Part shown: in pieces, positions 1-8,814 of the stretch
Layout of the letters: every line of letters starts with the position of its first letter
Numbering within the stretch: position 1 is the first letter of the stretch
Origin: Aurantiochytrium sp. KH105
Lineage: Eukaryota > Sar > Bigyra > Thraustochytrida > Thraustochytriidae
Reading direction: 5' to 3'
Assembly (NCBI GenBank): GCA_003116975.1
Contig: BGKB01000191.1
Coordinates: 61,584 to 125,583, forward strand
DNA: 64,000 nt
Position numbers and translations under genes: made by a program
Notes under the pieces: model-generated
The model's input: only the letters and a program-made list of their open reading frames with translations
The model's database searches: none
Told to the model about the DNA's origin: nothing

Positions 1-1
1 G

Positions 2-3000
2 GTCCTCGCCGGCATCTTGCACCTCGGCAACATTACCTTTACTGGATCGGCCGAAAGCAGCGCCGTCGAAAACTCCGAAGTGTTGACTCTTGCAGCCGCG
101 CAGCTCGGCACCAAGCCTGCCGCGCTGGAAAAGGCGCTTACGATGCGAAATCGTGGCAATGCACGCGAGTCCGTCTATAGCAAGCAAAGCGTTGACGACG
201 CTCGCAACTCCCGCGATGCCTTGGCCAAGGCCACGTACTCCTTTCTTTTCAACTGGCTCATCGCGCGCATCAACGACTGTCTTTCCTCGCAAATGAATGC
301 CGGTCGCAAATTGGCGCCCGAGGAGCGCAGCATGATTGGTGTGCTCGATATTTTCGGCTTTGAGTTTTTCGAGCACAACTCCTTTGAGCAGCTCTGCATC
401 AACTATTGCAACGAAAAACTCCAGGGCCATTTCAATGCCCACATTTTCAAGCTTGAGCAGGAGGAGTACAAAAAGGAGAACCTCGACGTGAGCCAGGTCG
501 AGTTCGTGGACAACAGCCTGGTCCTCGAAACGCTCGAGGCAAAGACAACCGGCATTTTCTCCGTCCTCGATGAAGAGAATCGACTTCCTCGTGGTACGGA
601 CGAGGGTTTTCTCACAAAGACTCTCAAGGGCGCGAACGAGGTCCTCTATGCGCCCAAGGCGTCTCGCAAGGACAAATCGGCAGCCTTCAAATTCATCGTG
701 GTGCACTACGCTGGCGATGTCGCGTACGACTCGCGCGGGTTTCTTGAAAAGAACCGGGATCTCCTCCTCGCTGACCTCGCGACTCTCGGCACCAAGTCCT
801 CCTTTCCTTTTATGGCAACTCTCTTTCAAGCTGGTCAGAGCGGATCGGGTGGAAAGCGCGGCCCGGACGCCAATCGCAAGACCATCGGAACGCAGTTCAA
901 GGAGCAGCTGGTCGACCTCATGGATTTGCTCAACTCCACCGAACCGCACTACGTGCGCTGTGTCAAGCCCAACAAGGAAAAGGTACCGGGTCGTTTCGAT
1001 GCCCCACTCTGCTTTGCACAGCTGCGCTCTGCCGGTCTCCTCGAGGTCTGCCGCATTCGCCAGATTGGGTACCCGGTTCGCAAGACCTTTACCGAATTCG
1101 TTCGTCGTTATTGGCCCCTCGTTCCGGGCAGCGCAGATGTGTCAAGCTCACCCGCAGAGCTTGGCGCTGCCCTTGAAAAGGCCGGATTCCTTGTCCACGG
1201 CGAGTGGCAGGTCGGTAAGACCAAGGTGTTTATGCGTACCGCCCAGTTCACCGATATTGAGGCCGCTCGCGACGAGGCTGTTACCGCCAAGGCAACGCTG
1301 ATTCAAAGCGCGGCCCGTGGCTTTGTGGCACGTCGCCGCTTTGAGAACCTTCGTACCTTTCAAAAGGACCTCGCAGCCGCCATCAAGACACGCGACGCCG
1401 AGAACATCAACGAGGTCCTTCTGCGCACCGGAACACTTCCGTTCCAGGGGCGTCATTTGCCCGAGGTCAAGGATGCGCGCGAGCTTCTCGCTCGTCTTGC
1501 CGAAGAAGGCCGCATCGCTCTCATGCTCGAGGAAGCCATTGCCACACGAGACCGCAGCGCACTCGAATCCGCCATCAGCGCCGCGCGGGCCATGGAGATG
1601 GACCGCCAGCCCGTTGTCAAGAACGCGCTCAAGGCGCTTGAGCTTATCGAAAAGCAAAAGGCAGCCGCTGCGGCGCTCACGGCCGCAATGGAGACCCGCG
1701 ATTTGTCTAAACTCGCAGCGGCTCTCAAGAGCGCCTCCTCGCTCGACATGGCCGAAAGCTCCGAGTTTCGTGACGCCTCCACGCTCGAGGTGCAGATCAA
1801 GCAGGAGCAGACTGCGCTTGCAGATCTCAACAAGGCAATTAAAAAGAAGGACGTGGCTTCCATCAAGCGACTCTTGCAAAAAGTCGCCGAGCTCGGTCTT
1901 GAGGATGACCCTTTGACTCAGGAAGGTCAAGAAATTGCCAAGGCCGAAGCCAAGCGCTCCGCAGCCGCCGAAGAGGCAATGCGCATGGTGCAGCGCAGGC
2001 TCATTGAGGCCATTGACAGCCGCGACCTCAACGCTCTCGAATTGCTTTCGAACCGCGCAATTGAACTCGGTATCAAGGGCAGCATCATTGATGAGGCGAA
2101 CCGTATCCGTGCAGAGCTCAAAGACAAGGCGGACGTCATCAGTGACATCTCGGCCGCCATCAAGACACTCGATATCCGTGCAAAGTCCCACGAGGGAATC
2201 ACCGATGCCGACATTGCTCCGCTCTCCGAAGCGATTCAACGCGCCGTGGACGCGGGTTTCCCGTCCGACGACGACGAAGTCGCCTACGGCATCGAGTTCG
2301 AGGAACGCATGCAGCGCCAAATCGAAGTGCAGCGCCAAATTGACGCTGCACTCAAGGAACGCTCTGACGCAGCCTTCAACGAAGTGGCGCCCCTCATCCG
2401 CGAGCTTGGCCTCGAGACCGGCAAAGCCAAGCAAGTTCTTGCCGAGGTGCGCGACCGCGACGTGCTCAAGTCACGCAAGCAGCTCGAAGAGGCTCGCAAG
2501 CATCGTCTCGAACATCGCGTACAGCTCCGGGAGGCTTCGGACGAGGACCGCCTTCGCGACGATCTCCTGCGTGTTGTGCAGTCGAGCAACGACGAGGCCT
2601 TGCAGAGCCGTCTCGCAGAGGCAAGCGACCCGTCCTTTGCCATTCACAAGTACCCGCTCATTCGATCCGACGAGGACTACACCGAGTTCGTCACGGATGA
2701 GCTCAAGCCTTACTATGCGGAAATCAAGCTTTTCGCCCAAAACAAGCCCATTCCCAAGAGTTTGCTCGGCTTGGACGACGATCTCTCGCGCACAGCCGTC
2801 GTCAACTTTAAGGCTGTCTTGCAGTACACTGGCGTCATGGCCAACACCTATCCGGTCGCCATGGCAGGCTACGTCATGGTTCGTGGTCAGGAGACCCCCG
2901 AGCTCGCGGACGAGATTTACATGCAGATCATCAAGCAGCTGCGACTCAACAGCCAGCCGCTCACGCTCGAGCGGACGTGGTCGCTCCTTTGCATGGTCAC

Positions 3001-4384
3001 GCGCACCTTTCCGCCATCCGAGAGCTTCCAGCCGTACGTTCTGAACTTTCTCATTTCCCAACGCAACGGCGAGGGCCTCATTGGAAACTTTGCGCGTCTC
3101 TGTATCGCGCAAGTGAACACTACTGTTGAACTTGGCCCCTCTCCGTACCTTCCGGACATGGACATTGTAGCCTCGTACTCGGCTCATCCGGCAATTCTAG
3201 CCGACATTCGTCAGGCCGATGGATCCATGGTCCAGATTCCTGTCACGCCGAACCAGGACATTGGCTACGTCTTGGAGATCTGCAACCAGAACACGCAAAT
3301 TCCGGAAAAGGAGCAAGCACTTTATGCGATTTTTGTCGTGGACGGCAATCAGCGCTCAGACCTCTCGTATGCTGAGCGGCTCACTCGTTTTTACCGCAAG
3401 TACAACCGGGCGAAGATCCCTTATGTCGACTACTTTCTCAACAATTGGCGCGGTGTCGAGGAGGCTCTCTTTGCCACCCTCGAAAAGAAGTACGGTCCAG
3501 AACCGAGCCCCGATGAGGAGCTGAGTGGCGTGGGCGGCGCCATGGCACCGACAGGCGATCAAAGCGTCGGCTCATTGCTGCGACTTCCCGTCACGGCGGC
3601 CCGTTCCGCTGCCAAGTTGTTGGGACTCTCATCGGAGAATTCGCAGCCTCCGGCACCGCGAACGGCCTGGCCGCTGCCTTGGTGGGCGAATCCTGGTGAT
3701 GTGCACGCTCGCATGGCCGCCCAAAAGCGCTCCCCGGTATTTACGCACAAGCGCTTGGTGATTGCCCCGGACGAGCCCATGAATGATCGCCTCTTCTCGC
3801 AGGTACAGCATGCCGTACGCACAGGCGATCTCGCAATTTCCGCGCCGGATAAGCTGGCAGAATTCGCTCTCATTGACATCACCATCGACAATGGAGGCAA
3901 AAAGTTGTCCAAGATCAAGGGTCGATCCTTGCAGGATCTTATCATGGCGGTGCTTCCCAAGCAGGCTGTGTCCTTGGCAACCTCTTCGGAGTGGGAGGCT
4001 CTGGTCCTTGAGGCCCAGGATCGACTTTCACTCCCGCGAACCCCGAGCAAGTTGCAGGCTCTTTACTACGCTCAAGCCCAGGATCTCGAATGCTTTGGCA
4101 TGACGACCTTTACCTGCCAACGTTACCAATCGGACAAGATCATGCAAATGGGTATTGACCTTGGGGGTCTGCACCGTCTCGACCAGACTTGCGAAAAGAT
4201 TCTCGAGACAATTCCCTTTACGCAGATCATCAAGTTTGGTGCTTCGGGATCGTACTTTTGGACCCAGATTAAGTCTGGCAAGAACTCAGAAACCCGCTAC
4301 TTTCGTAGCATCACGCCTTGGAGTCTCTACTCGTCAGTGTACTCGATCACTCACGTGGCTGCCGAGCGTCTCCAAAACGCTTGA
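2..4384 (+). CDS. MyTH4-FERM myosin heavy chain (5' partial)
   Basis: Actin-based motor with a cargo- or membrane-binding tail. The frame is already open at base 2, so most of the motor head lies upstream of the window. Visible in order: the second half of the motor, with the relay motif LDIFGFEFFEHNSFEQLCIN near 345-410 and the PHYVRCVKPN actin-interface motif near 945-975; one clear IQ motif (IQSAARGFVARRR, about 1290-1340); about 1 kb of alpha-helical repeats built around AIxTRD (1370-2420); a MyTH4 domain (about 2730-3070, TWSLLCMVTRTFPPS); then an RA/FERM region to the stop, ending with a PH-like F3 lobe (FGASGSYFWTQIK). Known MyTH4-FERM myosins transport cargo along actin or link it to microtubules. 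I do not assign a class. Family assignment is very secure; the role is inferred. Confidence 0.95.
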   Translation, partial: VLAGILHLGNITFTGSAESSAVENSEVLTLAAAQLGTKPAALEKALTMRNRGNARESVYSKQSVDDARNSRDALAKATYSFLFNWLIARINDCLSSQMNAGRKLAPEERSMIGVLDIFGFEFFEHNSFEQLCINYCNEKLQGHFNAHIFKLEQEEYKKENLDVSQVEFVDNSLVLETLEAKTTGIFSVLDEENRLPRGTDEGFLTKTLKGANEVLYAPKASRKDKSAAFKFIVVHYAGDVAYDSRGFLEKNRDLLLADLATLGTKSSFPFMATLFQAGQSGSGGKRGPDANRKTIGTQFKEQLVDLMDLLNSTEPHYVRCVKPNKEKVPGRFDAPLCFAQLRSAGLLEVCRIRQIGYPVRKTFTEFVRRYWPLVPGSADVSSSPAELGAALEKAGFLVHGEWQVGKTKVFMRTAQFTDIEAARDEAVTAKATLIQSAARGFVARRRFENLRTFQKDLAAAIKTRDAENINEVLLRTGTLPFQGRHLPEVKDARELLARLAEEGRIALMLEEAIATRDRSALESAISAARAMEMDRQPVVKNALKALELIEKQKAAAAALTAAMETRDLSKLAAALKSASSLDMAESSEFRDASTLEVQIKQEQTALADLNKAIKKKDVASIKRLLQKVAELGLEDDPLTQEGQEIAKAEAKRSAAAEEAMRMVQRRLIEAIDSRDLNALELLSNRAIELGIKGSIIDEANRIRAELKDKADVISDISAAIKTLDIRAKSHEGITDADIAPLSEAIQRAVDAGFPSDDDEVAYGIEFEERMQRQIEVQRQIDAALKERSDAAFNEVAPLIRELGLETGKAKQVLAEVRDRDVLKSRKQLEEARKHRLEHRVQLREASDEDRLRDDLLRVVQSSNDEALQSRLAEASDPSFAIHKYPLIRSDEDYTEFVTDELKPYYAEIKLFAQNKPIPKSLLGLDDDLSRTAVVNFKAVLQYTGVMANTYPVAMAGYVMVRGQETPELADEIYMQIIKQLRLNSQPLTLERTWSLLCMVTRTFPPSESFQPYVLNFLISQRNGEGLIGNFARLCIAQVNTTVELGPSPYLPDMDIVASYSAHPAILADIRQADGSMVQIPVTPNQDIGYVLEICNQNTQIPEKEQALYAIFVVDGNQRSDLSYAERLTRFYRKYNRAKIPYVDYFLNNWRGVEEALFATLEKKYGPEPSPDEELSGVGGAMAPTGDQSVGSLLRLPVTAARSAAKLLGLSSENSQPPAPRTAWPLPWWANPGDVHARMAAQKRSPVFTHKRLVIAPDEPMNDRLFSQVQHAVRTGDLAISAPDKLAEFALIDITIDNGGKKLSKIKGRSLQDLIMAVLPKQAVSLATSSEWEALVLEAQDRLSLPRTPSKLQALYYAQAQDLECFGMTTFTCQRYQSDKIMQMGIDLGGLHRLDQTCEKILETIPFTQIIKFGASGSYFWTQIKSGKNSETRYFRSITPWSLYSSVYSITHVAAERLQNA
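1370..2420 (+). repeat. About seven ~50-residue helical repeats in the myosin neck/tail
   Basis: Within the myosin, segments of the form (L/I)xxA(I/M/L)xxxDxxxLxxxLxxAxxLGL recur at about 1370, 1527, 1675, 1825, 2000, 2150 and 2338. Spacing is 49-63 codons. Examples are EEAIATRDRSALESAI, TAAMETRDLSKLAAAL and IEAIDSRDLNALELLS. They are degenerate at DNA level, so they look like old protein repeats and not a recent tandem duplication. Confidence 0.7.
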
Positions 4385-4841
4385 TTCTTCATATATACGC
4401 TCACTGTGAGACCTATCGCACCTTGCTGTGCCGCACTTGAACATTTGGCTTCTCTGCTTCTCTCCACCCGGAAGTGAAAAGAAAAAAGAAATAAATTTAT
4501 CTTCGTTTGTTGTCACAAAGCGGCGGATCGCACCTTCTTTGGGCGGAAAGATTCGCGCTCTCAAATTTCATTCTTCATTTTCTAACTTGGGCCGACACAT
4601 GGTCGATTCCACCGGTGGATCAAAAGTCGTCATGGAAATGATAGGTGACGTCGGTGACGTCGGTGACGTCGGTGACGTCGGTAACGCTAAGTAAGGATTC
4701 CCGGCCTTGTATGAATTAATCGACTGATTGATGAAACCCACCACATGCAGCGGTGAGATCCCAGATGACTTTATCCTTGTCGGTAAAGCAAGGTTGATCT
4801 CGATTGATCTTCGTCAAAACGTCAACGCAGACGGAACTGCC
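4385..4841. other. Intergenic region, myosin to BORCS5-like gene
   Basis: About 460 bp without a credible gene. It holds the myosin 3' untranslated region (an AT-richer stretch with a possible AATAAA polyadenylation signal near 4490) and the tandem TGACGTC repeat listed separately, about 160-200 bp before the next start codon. Confidence 0.6.
4644..4688 (+). promoter_or_regulatory. Tandem TGACGTCGG repeat (CRE/bZIP-like)
   Basis: Four perfect 9-bp copies of GGTGACGTC at 4644-4679 are followed by a degenerate copy (GGTAACGCT). TGACGTC is the core of CRE/ATF-type bZIP sites. The array lies about 155 bp upstream of the chosen ATG of the BORCS5-like gene, so a promoter role is plausible but inferred. 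Confidence 0.4.
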
Positions 4842-5408
4842 ATGGGACAGAGCAACAGCGCGCGCGAATCGGGCAAGGAGGCGCAAGGGGTGGGAGGCAG
4901 CGCACGCACAGACGCCCCGAACGGAGCGGCGCGGCGCGCACAAGAGCTGCTGCGCGGAGTGCCGACGACGCAGCCGCCGTTGAGGGAAAAGTCGAGCCTT
5001 GGAGGCATCCTGCGCCGGCGCGTTCCCGAGGAAGACGCCGTGCAGAGCCTTCGCGCGGAGCCCGCGCTCGAGGTGGTGGCCACGCTGCAGGAGAAAGCCA
5101 CCTTGCAGACGAGTTTCCTGCTCGCCAAGCAAAAGCAGGTCCACCTCGCGGGTCGCGAGGCCGCCAAACGAGCCGAAGACGCCGACATTGCGCACTATGT
5201 AGCCGTGGACAAGTTCTCGCGAGAATGCGCCGCCTTCAACGACGTCGGACCCTTGCTTGAAGACGTGCAGCGCGCTTGCGATCTCGTGCGAGCTACCGTT
5301 GTGCAGTGCGCTCAGCTCGATGAGCTTCTCTGCGAGAGATTAGGCGAGTCACCGGCACCGGCGCTCACGTTCCCGGCGCTTACTTCCGCGACTGCTGGCT
5401 CGTTATAG
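4842..5408 (+). CDS. BORCS5/myrlysin-like lysosome-positioning protein
   Basis: A 188-residue protein. The open frame begins earlier (4728), but the ATG at 4842 gives MGQSNS, a good N-myristoylation signal (Gly2, Ser6), so this start is preferred. A disordered N-terminus is followed by PTTQPPLREKSSLGGILRRR (about residues 43-62), which resembles the conserved PTFQPLL motif of BORCS5, then two long helices ending in a heptad-like LLEDVQRACDLVRATVVQC segment. BORCS5 is the myristoylated subunit that holds the BORC complex on lysosomes and recruits ARL8 and kinesin. Layout, length and myristoylation all fit, but overall identity is low and the assignment rests on recognition alone. The alternative is an unrelated myristoylated coiled-coil protein. 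Confidence 0.55.
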   Translation: MGQSNSARESGKEAQGVGGSARTDAPNGAARRAQELLRGVPTTQPPLREKSSLGGILRRRVPEEDAVQSLRAEPALEVVATLQEKATLQTSFLLAKQKQVHLAGREAAKRAEDADIAHYVAVDKFSRECAAFNDVGPLLEDVQRACDLVRATVVQCAQLDELLCERLGESPAPALTFPALTSATAGSL

Positions 5409-5464
5409 CGACAAGAGCGCGCATGTTAAAGTTCGGGCCTCACGGTCAAGGAGACAGAGATAGG

Positions 5465-8269
5465 CTAGCATCGAGGAAAGTAGAGCGTGGCCTCGTGTAC
5501 AGTTCCAATGTACAGATAAACGGATGAAAGACCCCAAGGCATGGGTTGAACGACGCCAGCCACAATGTAGCGCAAACCGGGAAAAGTATGATTGAGCACA
5601 CCAACCTCTTGCAGCTTGTTCATGATCTCCTGCACAACCGAAGTCTTGAAATGGTACATGCGCCCGCGCGGAATCATTCCTGGGCGCACGTTCTTCTTGA
5701 TTGCCGATGGAATTCCGCAACGGCAATCGAGCGAGTCGAGAAAGGCCTCGACTTGGTCCGCCCGAGATATGATCGTTCCGTCCGCTGGAATGGCTTCCAT
5801 GAGCTCCATTTGCAACGTCCTGGACAGATGCGCATCAAAAAGGGTATCAGGGAGAAAGAGCTCATGCTGTCGGTAAATAGATATTGCGTCCACAAGGTCC
5901 GACAAGAGAATCTTGGTTTCCAACTTCATATTGCGAGAGGCAGGAGCAACATTAAGCGCAAAATCTGGCGGCGAGTACACGGGCTGAAGAGGACCCATTG
6001 CTCTTCCAATCTCGCTCTCGAAAAAGGGTTCCCACTTTGTTGGATCTTTGCCGATCGTCCCCCAAGTGTTTCGCTCAACTGAAGCTGAGCGATGCACATT
6101 GAACCAAAAGTTCTCGTGGTTGAAGACTCCATGGACCGCGCGTGGAGCACCAAGTTCGCCAATTTCAAAAGCGCGTCCTGTCGTCGGATTCCAGAATCGC
6201 ACGTGGTAGTTTCTTCGATCGCGATCAACAGCGCGTTTCTCGCGCCTGCGTGCGTAAATTTGACCCTGCTGTTTCTTGACTGGTGCATGATTACGTCCAT
6301 ATGGAATCTGGCTGCTTGTGCGAGAAATGAGCTGGCTCGAGTTTAAGGAAATTGATGAAGGCATCGACTCCACGGACGCCATGGATGCTGCTCGCGAAAG
6401 GTTGTCGCTCATAGCCATTCTTTGTCGATAATTAACCGTGACGACCCAGGGCGTCTCCGAACTCCCCAGACAAACGTACGCGTCAACATCAAGGCTGAGA
6501 AAGAGCCCGCAAAGCAGGATAGAGGCCTCCAGGGACGACATTTGCCTGGAGAGGAGACCGAGGTCGATGGGTTGAATCATCTCCATCTGAAATGCGCTGA
6601 GTGCCGTGTCGAGGCAAGGAAGGAGACCCGTATCAATAGCTGCGACAATGTTGGCGGCATCTTCCAAGGAACGCACATCCGCGCCCGGCAAGGGTTGCAC
6701 AAAGCAGGGAAGTAAATGTACCTTCCCGTACTCGTCGCGAGCAAGACACTGGGCTGGTCGACGCGGAAACTTGCTCTTGAAATTCGCGCGTCGACGCTTC
6801 CAATATGTATAAAGATCAAAGTTTGTCACCTTGCCCATGTCTTCATCGGCAACGTTTCGCTCATCGAATGGCACATCTTGAAGTCCACTGCGAATACACT
6901 CGGTTAGCACTCCAGCATTGGGATGAACGCTTTTCTCGCGATACGCGTGCCAAAGTTTGATAAGCGAATCCGGAATGCCAATGGAAAATTCTACAAAGGG
7001 TCGCTTGTCCAGAGGCAGCATTGGGCACGCGCACTCGAGGATCATGTGGCAAGGAACGGGCGCGCCATCCAGAGCATTATCGAGAAATCGAGATAACCTT
7101 TGGCGCGCCGAGCCGATCCACTCGGCCCAAGGCGCGACGCCGCTCTCGTTGTAGTCAAATACGCTAATGACAATCTCCACACGGTCTGCCCACTCAATAA
7201 TTTCGTCTGAACGCGCTGCAGGGAGAGTAAGCTCAATGACAAGTTTCTCTTCGATAGTTTCGCGCAAGTGGTAGTCGGAAAGCGGACGAGATGCGACCAT
7301 CACGTCCTCACATGCGACCACGACGATTGGATCAATGCTGCGGTAATCGATTCTCCCGTCCTGCACGCGAAGCTTTGATTGTGCAAACGGGGCCAGCCCA
7401 CGAATTGAGATCGAGGTGAGCGTCATCTCAAGCGCACGATGACCTTGATACTGCGCATAGAGAATAGGCTCGGTACGTTTTGGGAAAAGACGCTTGACGA
7501 GGAGCTCAATGAGACTGTTCTCAGGCAAAGCCATGACTTCGGGTCTAAGCATGGGGCCTTGCGGGGGTTGCATCTTGAGCATGCCTGGGTTTTGGCCTGC
7601 CGGGGCCTCGAGCAGGTGCGTGCTCGGGGCATTGGAATCCTTTCCTCCAAAAAGACGAAAGGGGGAGAACATGGATGCGATCGCATTTGATCCATGCCTA
7701 TTGCCAGTCTGCTGATTCGCGGAGGCCCCTTGCTGCGCTGAATGCAAGTCACCGGGATTGGTACCATCACCAGGCACGATCCCGAGTAAGGATGCAAAGA
7801 GAGCCGCAACATCGCTTGCTTGATGCGGCTGACTTGGCTCGAGCGAAAAGAGATTCGAAACATCCTTGTCGATGTCATTGATAAGGTGCGTGGCGAGCTC
7901 TACGGGAAGTGCAGACAGTACGACGATGATATCTTTGATGTTGTACGGCGTTGCAGCATTCTGTTCGAGCTTTCGTCGACAAAAATATCGTAGCGTTTCT
8001 TCAAAGTATGTTCTTAGCTCGGCTAGTTGGAGCTCGATGCTCTCCATTGCAAGCAGAAAATCTTCCTGACAGAGCTGGCCTTTGCATGTGTAATCATACT
8101 TTGCGATGAAGGTTCTCGCGCTTAAAAGCGCCTCTTTGGCATCTTTGCAGTATCCGATGAGACACAGATACTTGGAAAATTCTCTTTCGTGCAAAGATGT
8201 TGCTCCTCGCGAGATGCGCAAGAATGCCACTGAGTACGCGAGCACGCGGCTCTGTGGAAGGCTCGCCAT
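5465..8269 (-). CDS. CEP76/CC2D2A-family C2 and transglutaminase-like ciliary protein
   Basis: A 934-residue protein; the start is the ATG at 8269 (the frame extends only to a GTG, then a stop). The N-terminal ~130 residues are helical and EF-hand-like. A C2-like beta domain covers about 290-420 (DPIVVVACEDV ... VEIVISVFDYNESG). After a WKRRRANF linker comes a transglutaminase-like fold (about 500-760) with CLARDEYGKVHLLPCFVQPL, FLSLDVDAYVCLG, FWNPTTGRAFEIG and VFNHENFWFNVHRS. These match CEP76 (restrains centriole reduplication) and CC2D2A (ciliary transition zone). The GDCEDHA-type segment holding the catalytic Cys in true transglutaminases reads SSLEASILLCG here, so the fold is probably inactive, as is usual in this family. 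I cannot decide between CEP76 and CC2D2A. Confidence 0.75.
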   Translation of the reverse strand: MASLPQSRVLAYSVAFLRISRGATSLHEREFSKYLCLIGYCKDAKEALLSARTFIAKYDYTCKGQLCQEDFLLAMESIELQLAELRTYFEETLRYFCRRKLEQNAATPYNIKDIIVVLSALPVELATHLINDIDKDVSNLFSLEPSQPHQASDVAALFASLLGIVPGDGTNPGDLHSAQQGASANQQTGNRHGSNAIASMFSPFRLFGGKDSNAPSTHLLEAPAGQNPGMLKMQPPQGPMLRPEVMALPENSLIELLVKRLFPKRTEPILYAQYQGHRALEMTLTSISIRGLAPFAQSKLRVQDGRIDYRSIDPIVVVACEDVMVASRPLSDYHLRETIEEKLVIELTLPAARSDEIIEWADRVEIVISVFDYNESGVAPWAEWIGSARQRLSRFLDNALDGAPVPCHMILECACPMLPLDKRPFVEFSIGIPDSLIKLWHAYREKSVHPNAGVLTECIRSGLQDVPFDERNVADEDMGKVTNFDLYTYWKRRRANFKSKFPRRPAQCLARDEYGKVHLLPCFVQPLPGADVRSLEDAANIVAAIDTGLLPCLDTALSAFQMEMIQPIDLGLLSRQMSSLEASILLCGLFLSLDVDAYVCLGSSETPWVVTVNYRQRMAMSDNLSRAASMASVESMPSSISLNSSQLISRTSSQIPYGRNHAPVKKQQGQIYARRREKRAVDRDRRNYHVRFWNPTTGRAFEIGELGAPRAVHGVFNHENFWFNVHRSASVERNTWGTIGKDPTKWEPFFESEIGRAMGPLQPVYSPPDFALNVAPASRNMKLETKILLSDLVDAISIYRQHELFLPDTLFDAHLSRTLQMELMEAIPADGTIISRADQVEAFLDSLDCRCGIPSAIKKNVRPGMIPRGRMYHFKTSVVQEIMNKLQEVGVLNHTFPGLRYIVAGVVQPMPWGLSSVYLYIGTVHEATLYFPRC

Positions 8270-8814
8270 CCTCAACTGCACAACAATTCCTCAGCAGAGA
8301 GAAGGAGTGAAGGAGGTCGGGCGGTCGAGCGCGTGTCTGTGTAGGCGGATCTCTTCTCGGCCGGCGTCTCGGTCAGCCCTCCAAAGCTGCCTTGACGAAG
8401 AATTTTGCACAGCGATCGTGCAAAGCAACGCCGACCGCAAAATTGCCTCCGTCACCGTCGCTCTTGTTGGCGCTGGCGCCGCCGACGCTCACTTCAAGTC
8501 AACATAAAGATGACGGAGGGAGAGACCAAGAAGAGGAATAGAAATGAGAATCGTGATCCGAGAGGGAGTGAACCAAAAACAAAAAGGTCCGTTGAGAGCG
8601 ACCATGACCGCGGGGTCCTGCTGTGACGCGGACCGCGTTGCAAACGGTTGTTCGTGCATATTGGGATGGATGCGTGCGCGTGGTGCATTCCGCTGACCCC
8701 GGGGTCGTCTTGCGAGGTTCGTAGTCGAAGTTAGAGCAGCGAGGCTGCGGCAAAGAGATCTGCGATAACTGGCCTCCCGCCGGAAGTCTGCTGCGGCGCG
8801 AGAGGCAAGGAGCG
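8270..8814. other. Divergent promoter region (CEP76-like / SKA1-like)
   Basis: 545 bp between two head-to-head genes. Short frames in it look random. No recognisable site beyond general purine-rich stretches; it must hold both promoters and 5' leaders. Confidence 0.5.
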
